A stretch of DNA of 64,000 bases from Hetaerina americana (lineage: Eukaryota; Arthropoda; Insecta; Odonata; Calopterygidae), in the NCBI GenBank assembly GCA_022747635.1, contig JAKTNV010000003.1, positions 27,233,830 through 27,297,829 on the forward strand. The letters are read 5' to 3'. The notes beneath the pieces are model-generated. The model saw only the letters and a program-made list of their open reading frames with translations, had not been told where the DNA came from and did no database searches. The position numbers and the translations under genes were made by a program. This document shows, piece by piece, positions 12,101-25,300 of the stretch (the first letter of the stretch is position 1; every line of letters starts with the position of its first letter).

Positions 12101-13320
12101 AAAGCTGTCCTCTCATTTTGATGGTTGGCCTTATATTTGACTCCTGTCCATGTGTAGCGATATATTATTTTTTGGGCACCCAGCTCTGCATGTTGGAGAT
12201 CGTCTATTTTTCAACAGTTATTCATGTTTTTATGGAACGTTTATCCAACCCTGATTTATTGGCAGGTGTACTCGACTTTAAGAAGCAGTCATTTTCGTAG
12301 CCAGCATTCACGTTTTTTTAACATAATGGCCTTGTGGCCAACCCTGGGTTTTTCTTTAATCCTGCATTTTGGACAGTTTTGGTTTTTAGAGCTGCCCTTT
12401 TTTATGGCAATCATCAATGATTTTTGGAATATCGGGGCAAATATACCTGCATCATTGCAGTCGTCTATAACATCTGGGACTGCAAGGGTAACTCTTTGAA
12501 CTAAAATTTCATTAGACAGAAAAAGAAACGGTGATGTTTAGATTGAGGCACAGACCATGCTGAGCTCTGTATCTTGTGACACTGCACTAAGCAATGATGA
12601 GTGCATCCTTCATCCAAATTAGACTGTATTGTGATACGGGCTGTTCCGCATCATCTTGGGGCCCATTTTGTCCTGCCCACTTAGGTATGTGATTTCCCTC
12701 CCTCAGTGGATGACTGAGTTGTATCATTTTGTTCATTTAAAAATTATTTATGATATCGAATTCAATCTTTAAGAAAGAGATTTATGGAATGTTTTTCATT
12801 TTGATCAATCAACCAAAACCTTCCTGAAACTATTATGCATTCCATTTAAACTCTTGGGATATTTTAGTGTCTGTGATGTTACTTATGCTCAGGACCTGTA
12901 GTTATGACGTGAAAAATGTTCACCTGCCGGTAGTAAAACGAAAAAATAGAATAATTGCCTAATATTCTTATTCTGTTCAACCACATTTTTATAGAAAACA
13001 AATGGCGGTAGAAATAATGTTTAGATAAATGTAAATTAAATTTTAAACTATAATTTATAATTCACTCTTCACAACATACCGATGAGTCTCCCATTAAAAG
13101 AATTTGTAATTGGCGCGGGAATATGACTAACGTGGCTCCTGAAGGCGGAATAAGCGAAAGGAATTATTGGTGACAACTTGATCACATTAAACCCGGTAAG
13201 CTGAAACGTCAGTGGCTGGACGAGACATACTTGTTATTTTAATATTTTCGGAGGAATGAAGAAATTGTGCTCTCAGTTTGAATAGCCTTCCTCAGTGTTG
13301 ATTATTCCGTTTCTCGTGAA
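9154..13320. other. Intergenic region UCHL5 to COG6
   Basis: Contains the UCHL5 3' UTR at the left. No AATAAA lies close to the stop; TATAAA near 9196 with GT-rich sequence around 9264-9290 is a weak candidate for the 3' end. The COG6 promoter lies at the right, roughly 13080-13320, which is richer in CpG and has an ACGTCA element near 13207. Between these I see no gene. The open frames at 12118-12300 and 12224-12499 overlap in different frames and resemble nothing I know. Confidence 0.5.
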
Positions 13321-16300
13321 ATGGAAACGAATCCAAAAGATGAAGTTCCACTGGAATCAGATGCGACATCACAAGTTTCAAAGAAGCTTAATAAAATTCT
13401 AGAAACTCGGATTGAAAATGATAAGGTAATACATAAAATATTGAGACCTTTTAATAATCTAATATCTATTAACTTTTGTCATCCCATTTCTTTCAGGATA
13501 CCCTCGAGGCGCTCAAAGAGCTGTCAACGTTTTTCACAGAGAATACCTTTCAAGCCAGAAGAAATTTGCGTAGCAAGATTGAGAAGCGCAGTCTTTCAAT
13601 TAACGAGGTAAATACTTTCATGCAACGTTGGTATATAAATTGGTACATTGAGTATAGGTCACCGTGGCCATATATAGTTATAGTTTTTATTTCTGTTGTC
13701 TGCTAAGTAGCAGAAATTTGCACAGCCGGGATGGCCCATTTATGTTTGTTGACATGACATATGCCAGGTTTACTTGACATATGAGGGTTAAAGGATAACA
13801 TTTAGCTTAAAGTGGGACATAAACTGTTATAAACGCAGTCGTTCATATGGTCTATCTTCGTACCCTGTGCCGTGTGAATTTTTATGTCTAAATTCGGAAT
13901 ATATTAATTATACATTACTTAAATTATTACGGGAGTAGCATATGAGATTGCCAGTTAATATTTTATTCCAGGAGTTCTTGTCTGCATTCCGTGATGTGAA
14001 AGAGGCACTTGACAGCATTTATGTTGATGTGCAATCAATGAATATGATGCTCACAGATATGAATTCGCGACTACAAACCACCAAGGCCCAGACTTCTTCC
14101 TTAATAAATCAGACGACAAAACTTCAAGCGGAAAGGTACCGCCATATTTTTCACACCAAATATATGTATTTGCTGCAATAATTTTATACATTACTATTAT
14201 TATTATTTATTAGTATTCTTTGTCAATGTTTTGATTCCATATCCTCACATTCGACAGCCGAAAAATATCAATGGAGCAAGATCTGGCAGAAAGGTTTTTG
14301 CAGAATTTTCAGTTATCGTCATATGAACAGGCCATCCTTAAAGGAGGAAGAGATGCACCATTATCATTTGAGTTCTTTACGATATTGGAAAAAGTAAAGA
14401 AAATTCACCGGGAGTGTAACACACTGATGCAGTCAGGACATCAAACTGCTGCGTTAGAAATCATGGAGCAAATGACACATTATCAGGTTTATTTGAATAA
14501 TATTCACGCATTTCTAACTGCCTCTGCATAATAAAGGTGTTCATTATGTGAAGCATTATGAGCCTCTATTTAATGACCTGCCCATTTCAAACTTAGGAAT
14601 CTGCTCTGGAAAGGCTGTACCGATGGACACAAACTCACTGTCGGAACATAGATTCTGCTGAAAATATGTCATTACTTCCTCAAGCCATGTCATACATTCA
14701 GGAAAGACCAATTTTACTCAAGTAAGTTGTAATTCACTCGTTGACATATTTACGGTGATATTCAATATTAGAGTATGTTAACATTGAAACATGAACTAAT
14801 GAAGAATCTATAATTTTAATATTATTTTGTAAACTGTGGTTAGAGAGAATGTAGTTCGATTGCCATTGTATTATAATTTGAAGAAATAGTAGATAATACT
14901 TGCATTTGGGTGTAATTAGTTTATGAAAAACATTTTGGATACACTCATCAAAATCCAAAATATACCATGTTCTGGGTAGTTTCATTATAAAAGCAGGTGG
15001 CACAGCAGAAGCAACTGCCTACCATAACCTATAAATGCAGTTTTCACCTATCGGTAAGCTTTTATTAGTGTGTGGTAGACTATTTTAGGTCATCCATCAA
15101 ACTATAGCCTACAAGTTGATGGCTCTTATGGCATTTTAATTCCAAATATGTCATTTAAATCTATAAGGGATGAGAAAAATTACATTGGCAGGCCAAAGTG
15201 AAATTGAAAGGGGTAACTGTGCTCTAAGATGATCGTATTGTGCTCCTCTTAAATAATATTAGTGATCAATTAATACATTGATGAAATAATTGCCTGCCAA
15301 TCATTTAGCACTTGGGGGTTGGTTTCCTTATGGTGGTAGAAAATTAATAGAAAACTTAAACCCTTTTGACTGTGGAATCCACCACAGCATTCACAGAAAT
15401 TTAGTGCTAATTTGGATCTTCTCCAGATCCTCAAAACCTTCTTAATTCATTCCCTGAAATAGGTACCAAATATAGCAAAAGAAAGTTAGGAACATTGAGA
15501 GTTGGCAAAATAAAACTTTTAATGTTTTTAGTGATATTTTGATATTCAGGAACTCACCTGAAATAAAAGTTAACAGCAAAATAGTAATATTAAATGAAAT
15601 TCTCCAATATGAGGCTAATTAAAAATTACGTAGTGGGTATCCATACACCTTGCCAGATCCATAACCCTGGATAGCCAGCTATCGCTGTCTCTTTGAAACC
15701 CATGAATGGACATATATTTGAAATTATCTGGAATTAAGCAATAGGATGAGGAACTTTAAAGAGTTAATGTTATAAATAAATGAAAGGACTAACTTTGTAG
15801 TTCCACACAAAAACGATTTATTCACACGACCCGGGTTTCGAAGTAAAACTTCATCATCAGGTGAGCTCTCTACATTTGCAGCCCTTCTTATATATACAGC
15901 CAGGGCGGGGGTGGGGTGGAGATAATTTTACTTCAAAACCTGGGTCGTGTGAATAAATCGTTTTCGTGTGGAACTACAAAGTTTGTCCTTTCATTTATTT
16001 ATAATGAATCGGTTCCATAATGTTACGCCAGAAACCATTAATTATATTGAGTTAATGTTATTTATCCTGAAAATAGATAGTGGGTAATTGGAGGAAAAAT
16101 TGCTTAAGTACTTTCATAGTTCACATTTAATATTAATGACAAATCTAGTGATTTGTCATTAAAATTCATGGTGTAAAATAAATCAGGCTGGACTTATTTA
16201 TATTGGGTTTTAGAAAGTTATGAAGACACCATTCATTGAAAATCTGAGCTACTTCGGCTGCTCTTTCTGTCAAGCTGTCTACTGAGGAGGCTGATACAAT

Positions 16301-19300
16301 GATATTTGTATCATCAGCATACAGTATTGGGTCTATCCCCTTAACGAACTTAAGATTGTCTGGGAGATCATTGATATAGATTAAAAATAAAATAGGACCA
16401 AGTACAGAACCCTGGGGAACACCCAGTGTTACTTCTCTACCAGGGGAAACAAATTTGGAGCCATTTCTTGAGAGCTCAACATACTGATGCCGTTCACTTA
16501 GATAAGATTCAATCCATTTGTAGGGCGTGCCTCTTATACCATAGCATTTCAGTTTATATAGGAGTAACTGATGATTGACGAAGTCAAAAGCTTTACTGAA
16601 ATTGAAAAATAATCCTAAAGTTTCAGTTCTATTATCCAATCCTGAAAGTATTTGATTCACCATGTGATATGTGGCTGTTGTAGTGGACCTTGTTTTCCTA
16701 AATCCATGTAGAGATGTGGATAATAGCTTATATGTCTCAAGATATGATACAAGACGTTGATAAAAACTATTTAAAATATTTTCCCCAGCTGGTTCAACAG
16801 GGATATTGGTCTATAAGAATTCATTGCCATTTTGCAACCATTCCCTTAGTATATTGGCACAATTTTTGCTGATTTAAGAGGGCTCGGGAAAATTCCAGTT
16901 TTTAGGGATTCATTAATTAAGAACAGCAGCTGATCCTTAATAGCATTAAACGACCTTTTTATGACTATCCCTGGGATGTCATCTAATCCAGGACCTAATT
17001 TGTTTGGGAATTTATTGATTATGTTGGTCAGTTCCATGGCTGAACATGGGATATAATGAATTACATGAGTTAGGAATATGAGAATAATTAGCTGAATTGA
17101 CTGAAACTGTGGGATTTTGATGGGATAGGTAGCAGTAATTCATAATGGAGGCCATTTTAGAGTAATCTGGTATAGCATTACCAGCTGAGTCCTGCAGTTG
17201 AAGATCTTGTTGTAAATTATGTGGACCCTTGGATTCGTTAATAATTTTCCAAATCTCTCTAGATTTATTGTCTGTATTGGTAAATCTATGGTTGTTGGAA
17301 GATTTTTTAGCACACTGTAAGGTTTGGTGATAACTTTTCTTGAGTACGGAATATTCCTGGTGGTCAGCTGGATTTGATTTACTCTTGTTATTCAGAGGGC
17401 ATCTTTCATTTTCTTCGAAAGCCAACGAATTTCATCAGAGGCACTTTAGTTTTTTGTATGCTTCAGGACACCGGGAAAGCAAATTTCAAAGTTATGTAGA
17501 TAGGTGGAATAGAAATATTCAAAACTTCGGTCAAAGGACTTCAAGGAAAACAAATCGTGAGAATTTAATAAGGCACAAAAGGCGATCATATTCTGATCAG
17601 AGAAATACCTTTTGTAGTATTTTTTACTATCTTTGGATTTAGACACAGCAATTGTAGAAAGAAGTGGGTAGTGATCTGATAGGTGGGCATTAATGGTATT
17701 TGTTTGCACTAGTTCAAGGCCGATATTAGTTGATACATTATCTAAAACTGTTTGAGAACTAGCACTCAATCTAGTTGGTTCACTGTTGGTAGCATTGATG
17801 TTTAATGACGTTAGTAAATCCATGAATTCCTTTTTAGCTTTCATGATTTATTAAAATATGTTGCTTTATTAATCACTAGCCTATAAATTCTTGGTAATGT
17901 CAATCAAATACTTGTATTGCATGTATGCACTTGGATGTTATATAAAAAATTTAAAGCGCTTACCTTCTTAGCCGTCTGTAGTTTTTTTTCCCAATCACCA
18001 CTGAGGTCATTTAAGCATTTGTTCTCTAACTCCTCCTCCATATTTATTGTAGTATCACGAACATGGGATGATTAAATTTCATCTTCTGCAACTTGAGATG
18101 CATGGAATATGTCATCCTCCATCCACTTGATCTCTCCACTTTTCTAAAAGCACTTTGTGATCATCCCTTCTGTACTGGATTCCAAGATGTTATCAGCCGT
18201 AATATTTCTTCTCCAATACTAACAGACAGACCTTTAAAGCTCCAATTAATGTGTTGCCTATTCTCAACGCATTGGATCTAAGAGTGTGAATCTAAGAAAA
18301 CTGTGGAAGGGTATCAGGCTGAATCTGACATGACAGTAGTTTTTAGGCAATTGAAGAGCAGGTATTCATAAAAGGGTGGGGCAATTTGAAACTTTCCTCC
18401 CTACATTTGTCTCCTCTCACTCTTTGCTTGAAATGGCTTGAGGGGATGGCAAGGGAATATAGTACCAGGAGATAGATATTGAGAGAGTTTGGCTGACTCC
18501 AATCACACTTGTGCAGGGATTCAGCTTTAGAGTCCAGGTCCTCATAGAATTCCTAATAAAAATGGTGCATGTACTCCATGATGGTTCAGCAGCACAACAG
18601 TAAAAGCATAGACATAAATAAGTAATTTGTTAAGAGATATATGGAGTCTTATTTCTAACAGATGTGAGACATGGGTAATAGGAGCAGCAGAAAAAATATG
18701 ATCGGAGGCAACAGAAATGAGGTGCTACAAAAGAGAGTAACAAAGTAGTAGTAGTAGTTTTGAGGGGAGGCGACCGACAGCTGAGGTCATTTGCGCCATA
18801 GGGGATGGATAGGAAAGGATGAAGGGTGGAGAGAAACCCGGCGTCGGCATTAGCCTACTCTTTACGAAAGGCGCCAAGGGGTCCGCGGCTTAACGTCCCA
18901 TCCGACGGACGGCGTACTCACTCAAAGTGCCCTCCACAAAGTACCTCAAGCAGGGATCGAGATACCTCTGAAAAATATTCAACACCGCCGGGATTTGAAC
19001 CCGGGCCCTCTGGGTGGGAAGCCAGTACGCTAGCCCCCGCACCATCTCGATCCCCGAGTAACAAAGAAAGTATTCATTTGAATAGTTGGTGAAAAGCCTA
19101 CAGAGGGCATTTGCGAGAAGCAATCACCATGTAGAAGATGCCATTGTGACATCACACTGTCTAATGTGGACTTAGTTTTTCAGCCACCAAACACAACGAG
19201 ACAACAGAATTAGGAGTGCTGTGATATTAGTGGTGGTGTTAAAATAATGCCCCACTGAATACATATGGAGGTTTAGTGATCACCAGTAAGGATTAAATCA

Positions 19301-22300
19301 GAATTATGAGGATCGCTTCACAATTATGGGTTACTCCGAAAGTGTAAGATTCCCAAATTCTGTCCAATGGTCCCAATAAAGAGGTGAAGTAATGATGGTT
19401 CAACCATTGGTGTTCCCCAGGTTAGAATTGACTATGTTGAAGGTCCGTAGATATCAAGATATGACCAAAGGGTAAAGTTAATTCAAGATGTTGTCTACTA
19501 AACTCAGTTCAAGGGGCTCTTTGTATTTATTTTTAGGTTTCATGTTTCATCCAGAATGTAGTAATGTACTTATAGGTGCATCCATGTACAGCCTTGTTGT
19601 ATGGGGTAGACTGTGTAAAGGAAGAAGCAATTTGATATTTGTAATTGAACTCTTTGGAGACTTTTACCTGAAGATGTGGTGCTGGGTCAGGAAAAAAAAT
19701 AAGATGTCAGGGTACTTCATCTACTACCATGTGTAGATTCATTATGATCAGCAAAACCAAAGGTTTTCGGTGAAGGAAATGGCTATTCTCCATGCGTATT
19801 GATCTCAGTGAGATAGAGACTATTGATATGTATTAGCAGACAGGAGTCTTTCATCTCTCATCCCTGCACAGCAAACCTGTGCAAATACCCTATTTTACAT
19901 TAAAATGCAGGAATTTCAAAGTGTAAAAATCATTCACCTTGACTGGGATTTGAACTCCATCAAAGGCATCCTCTGTAGCTTAACTGGCTAAAGCACTCGC
20001 ATGGACATTAAGGGATTCGGGTCCGATTCCCGGTCAAAGTGAATGATTTTTATGCTTTGAAATGTCTGCATTTGAATGCATATTAGTGGATGACTCCATT
20101 AAAAGTTAGCATTGCAGTCATACCATATATATACCATTAATACCATAATCTCCTGTAGTTCTTTGAATTAACCTTAATTTATTGTGATAGTATTGGTACT
20201 TCAGAACAGAAGCTAAGCATTTGACATAATATCCTCTCTTCCATGACTGTAAATAAATTGTGTATGAAGAGGCTTTAGGAAGACTACTAGGTCTTACTAG
20301 TCATTGAATATTAATGATTGATGTGAAAATGACATGCATAGTGAAAGTCAGACCATAATAGTCCATTTAATTTTCAAATAAGCTAAAACTTAAATATTTA
20401 AATGGACTCTTATTTTACATTAAGTTTTTTAATCAGTGAAGAGTCTAAAGGTCTCTTTGCAAAGTGGTTTTTGTTGATATTTTGCTAATTTCTATATACT
20501 AGGCCTGTATTAGTAAGCTTTATGCAGTGAGTGTTGTGACTAATGAGTTATCAATAAAATTGGTAATTTGGATAATAATTAATATCCAAATACCAAAATA
20601 TGAGACCTTATGGCTTGTCTGAATGAAGAGAAATAGGGAAAAACATCCAGACAGCTCCCTTATTATTGGGTTGACACCATGAATTGAGCAGTGGCAGTGT
20701 GCTTGCGTGTGTGAATTTCTTGTATGAGTGCTCTGTTTCTAAAACTAGTCCCTGGCACCTGGCGGGATAATATCCTCAGGACCACTTTGATGAACCCTGT
20801 GTTCGATTCAGTGTGATTGTGGTAAGTTGGTCCATGGCAGGAAATTAATTTCCCTTTAATCACCACCTTAAGTGTGACCTTATGATGATGCTCTTTTAAA
20901 GGGCAGTTGAAACCCCTCTCTGCAGAAGTGCTAGTAGGTAGAGGGATTGTATCTTGTGGTTGTCCCAGACATGAAATCACTTATTCCACGAAAAACCGCT
21001 GTACATTTGAGTGTTTATAGTTTACTTGAGTGTGTGCTTGTTGTGAGGAGTGATTTGCATTGAGTTGATCCTTGCACAGAAATAAGTTCTTCAAAAAACC
21101 TCCCCATTATATCCCTCAAGATACAATGGGTGCGATTATTGATGGCTTGGGGAGTGTTTTCTGATTTCTCTTGAAATAGTCAAATTAAAAGTTAATCAGA
21201 CCAAGTAACGGATTGCTTTCCTCATGTGTATAAAAGGAGGGGTAAACCAGTTTCTACTGGGTAAATATTTTAAGCTTAGCCTTTGGCTGGTCATTGTTGT
21301 TTTTTACAACTACATGCTAATTTAATTCAGGTATGTGCTGGATGAATATGCCACAGCAAGGCGTTCAATTATGGTCAAGTTATTTATAGATGCTTTGACA
21401 AAGGGAAGCCCAACAGGCACACCAGGACCAATAGAAATGCATGCAGATGATCCAAAGCGATATGTTGGAGATATGTTGGCCTGGCTTCATCAAAGCATTC
21501 CTATTGAAGAAGAAAATCTTCAAATGCTCATGAAAAGTTGCAAGGAAGATGGTAAGTTTGTAAAATAACACAGAATTGTAGAGATTTCATTTTGACTGTT
21601 TTATGATAATTGATGGCAATGATGACACCATAAATGTCAAATGATAATTTATTAGCAGAGTTTCATGATCATATGTATATTCCTTCCCTAATATTCATGA
21701 AAAATTTAAAATGTTGTTTAATTCCTCCTTAATGGCAAAAATATTTGCCTATATACATGAAAGTGTAAAACATACAGATGGAAAATGGTACTTCTAAACA
21801 ATAAATATTAGACTAAATGATTTCATAAAGTCTTGGGATTCACATACTTAGTATTTATATTCATATAGACATAATTTTGGGGGGTGGAAGTCTGGTGGGT
21901 ATTTACTGGAAGTCCTAGGTTTGATTACAGGTGATGTCTCTGGTCACCCTCTTCTTTACCCAGGCTGTGTAATTTTTCAGATACCAAGTCCTGGGAAATC
22001 ACAGGCAGCACAGAGGAAGGAACTGGGTCTCCTATCCTGATGTGCGAATTTTACTTGCCATTGTGCTAAGTAATTGGTGAAATTTACCCTCACTTATCAA
22101 ACCAAACTTGGGGTTAAATACTTTAGTTAAAAATTGAAATAATTGGCCATTGTACATATTCAGATAGAATATTTATTGTGCCTAATGCCACCACCAGCAC
22201 TGCGTACAATTATCATTTCTGTAATATTAAATATTTCATATTGGTTGCTTCTTTTTTGGGTTCACCAATACCTAAGCCTTTTCCTTTTTAACATTCTTTA

Positions 22301-25300
22301 TCAGACATTATTTCATTCTTATATTTTTCCTTTATCTTCATTACTTCCCTTATAACCCTTGTCAGATAATATGCTGGATCGACTCACTCACACTCAATAA
22401 CCACAATGTTTTAAGTAGTATTATTTTACACCTCTGATATGGGTATACACCATTAAATAGTTAATGGAAATTAAGCATTTTCCATAAAACTTTCCAGTTG
22501 TCTTGCAGTTTTTACTTCTCATTAGACACCTCTGGCAACTTCATTTATAGAAATATGAAATATAAAGAATGAGTGCCTTGACATTCAATTAGCAAAAATT
22601 AGTTTTAATGAAGTAATATGTATGTGTTAAATATATAAACTAACAGCTGAGAAAGAAATAATCAAAAAGAAAGAAACAATATAATAAAAATCACCTTGTC
22701 ATCTCTGAGAGACAGGGGACGTCATGGGAAAGTGACAAAATACATTCGTGGATACAAGACACATATCAGGCATAATCAAGAAATTTAGCAATTGAATAAA
22801 ACATTTTTAATTTTAAGAACCTAAGTAGATTTAATTTAAATGCAGCCACATTTTTATGGGCCTTAATTAATTAAGGAGATTGGAAACCTCTAGGTAAGAA
22901 ATTAACCTAACATAGAATACCTTCTCAAATATTTTGCTGAATTGCTTCAGCAGAGAAATTGGACGGTAGGAGTTATTGTCATGTCTATCGCCCTTGTTTT
23001 TATAAAGTGGAATCACTTTTGATACCTTCAGATGAGAAGGAAACACTCCTAATCGGAAAAATTCGTTCAAGAGAAAATGAAGAGGCTGCATAATGAAGTC
23101 GATAGATTGCTTAATAATGTAACTGGGAATTCCTCAAAACCAGAGCTTCATTTTGTACCTAGATTCTTTAGTATATTTTTCAGTTCAGGTTTGTGAGGGG
23201 ATAGAGAAATAGGATCTTTGAGTGGGTAGCAGCAATGGCTTCTACATTAGGAGAGTTGCTCTGCTTAGCAATAGAAGAAGGTTGAAAGTGATCAGCAAAG
23301 TTATGGGCAAGTTTGGAAAAGTCTGATATAATAATGCCTGATGAATCATTAATCTGAATTTGAGACTACTTCCTGGGTTTGTTTCAGGAGGTATTAATAA
23401 TTTTCCAGATTTCTCTAGATTTATTATCAGAGTTAATGATCCTATGGTCATTATAACAACGTTTAGCTGACCGTAGCTTCTGACGGTAATGCTTTTTCCT
23501 TTTTGCATATTCAACAATAGCAGAGCAAAGATGCTGGATCAAGACGAGTGAAATCACTGCTAGTGGTAATTTCATGTATCTTGAAAGTTGTTTCTAATGG
23601 AATGGAAGAAGCTCAATGGCTTTGCTTTAACCCCTCAAGCCGGTATAGATATTTTAATGCTTGGGCCCCATTCGCAGTATTTAATTTTTCTAAAATCTCT
23701 CCCTGTTGCAGCTTTGTTGAAAATAATTAATATCTTTGTGAATATTGTTAAAAAAATTTCCTTTTGTTAAATTGCTTATTCTATTTAGTAAAAATTTAAC
23801 TTGCATTATATTTTATATTTTCACTTCTTTATTTACCTTTAAGTTTAGAACCTCTGTTCTAAAAGTTCAGTTTTGTGTGATATAATTTGAAACAATCCTC
23901 TAAATATAGGCCTGCATTGCAGTCGGGGGACCAGTACTCTGTATCCCTCCTTTTACCTTGTGCAGAGCACACCTGACATCTTCTTTGAGGCCTGGACTTC
24001 TTCCCCGTCAGATCACATCCAATACTCACTTCTCCTTATCTGTCCAGGTGTTTAACAAAATTCTCTATATTATCTTCACTCCAAAAAAGCTTATCCCTCT
24101 TGGAATCCATTTATACACAAGGCTTTTTTACTTCTCTTTCTCAAGAAATAAATCTAACAATTGAGACTATAGATGGTGGTGATGCCTTTTGCCCTCGCAA
24201 CTGTTATGATGAAACAAAAAGAAAGAATGATACACGAATGGTTCCAGAGAAATTAGATAGGGAGATCATGTCAAGCAATAAAGACGAACAGAACCTGAGG
24301 ACAAAGCGTAAATGCAAAGAACTCACTTATCGATTTGTTGATCCATAGATAAGGCCTGCCGGCTGCAATGTATTATGTACTGAGAACAGCGCTGATGGGT
24401 TAAGTCAGCTCTGGCTGAGAAGGTCTCACTGTGGCAAAGTAAAGAAAGTCACGAAGACTAGTATGCTCAAAGATGATTAACTAACAAGGAATATTGGGTG
24501 GAAGTATTCATATGGAGTAGGTTGTTATGAATCAGGGGCATGTGGCATTGAAATGGAAGACCAAGAAGAAATATGAGGCTTAAAAACCTTGTGCTGAAGG
24601 TGGAGGCTGAGGATTAATAGGAAAGATGTACTAAGAAATGAAAAAGTATATGGAAGGATAATGGAGGGAAACAATATGGAGCAGGATAAGGAAAGAAGAA
24701 TCAGATGGATTGGAGACAACATGAAGTGAATTTGTTAAGAATATAATAGAAGGGGGGTTGCATCTTCTTCCAAGGATTACAAAGAGACAAATACAAGGGA
24801 ACAATTAAAGAGGGATGCTAGACAGAAGAACTATCAGGGAGGAATGGAGTTTGCATAAGAAAGGAAATAGTATGGAGTTGCTGGCAATTAATATTCAGAT
24901 TAAAATAATGATAATGTTTATTATTTAAAAATGTTGTATTTATTTTTTCATAGAAAAGCCAGAACACATTTCCAGTGCTCTTTCAAATATCACTGAAGGA
25001 GTATGTCATCCACTGAAAGTTCGTGTAGAACATATAATGGCTGCAGCAGCTGGACCAGTGGTTCTTTTTGCTGTGGCAAGTTTACTTCGCTATTACTTGG
25101 ATGTGCTAAAGCAGGTTAGTTTTTAAGGCTATTCATTATTGACATGAGATCTTTTGTAATGAAGGTTTTACTCCCAATTATATCATTTCATTATTCCATG
25201 ATATTCAGTGTTCTCTAACTTTATTTAAGTTTATGTAATGACTGTCATGAATTTGAAGGAACCAGAAAATTTTCACATGGATAATGAAAAGATTGTAAAC

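Larger units (their letters stand above)
14722..21330 (+). other. COG6 intron 5 (6.6 kb)
   Basis: Holds an inverted-repeat element with a hammerhead-like motif (15771-16060), a decayed reverse-strand LINE (16166-17870), a protein-like minus-strand stretch (17962-18041), a LINE tail with a nested full-length SINE (18620-19140), and a palindromic tRNA-like repeat (19902-20072). The 14740-15770 and 20080-21330 parts show nothing recognisable; the 105-codon frame at 20663-20980 lacks any family signature. Confidence 0.75.
21552..24953 (+). other. COG6 intron 6 (3.4 kb)
   Basis: Contains a SINE copy (21880-22110), a reverse-strand LINE fragment (22867-23575) and a LINE 3' tail (24400-24915) that ends less than 40 bp before the exon 7 acceptor. 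The stretch 23580-24350 has several short frames; the one at 24100-24348 has a Lys/Arg/Asp-rich end (ending [12 protein letters not shown]) that I cannot assign. Confidence 0.7.

Noticed and set aside
12118..12499. Overlapping open frames upstream of COG6
   Set aside because: Two frames overlap in different registers, hydrophobic low-information translation, and no homologue recognised.
18960..19055. tRNA gene on the minus strand
   Set aside because: A and B boxes are present but the cloverleaf is imperfect, the sequence continues into a SINE body, and an 11-bp target duplication flanks the whole unit.
20663..20980. 105-codon minus-strand frame in COG6 intron 5
   Set aside because: No recognisable family, no splice partners, ordinary background composition.
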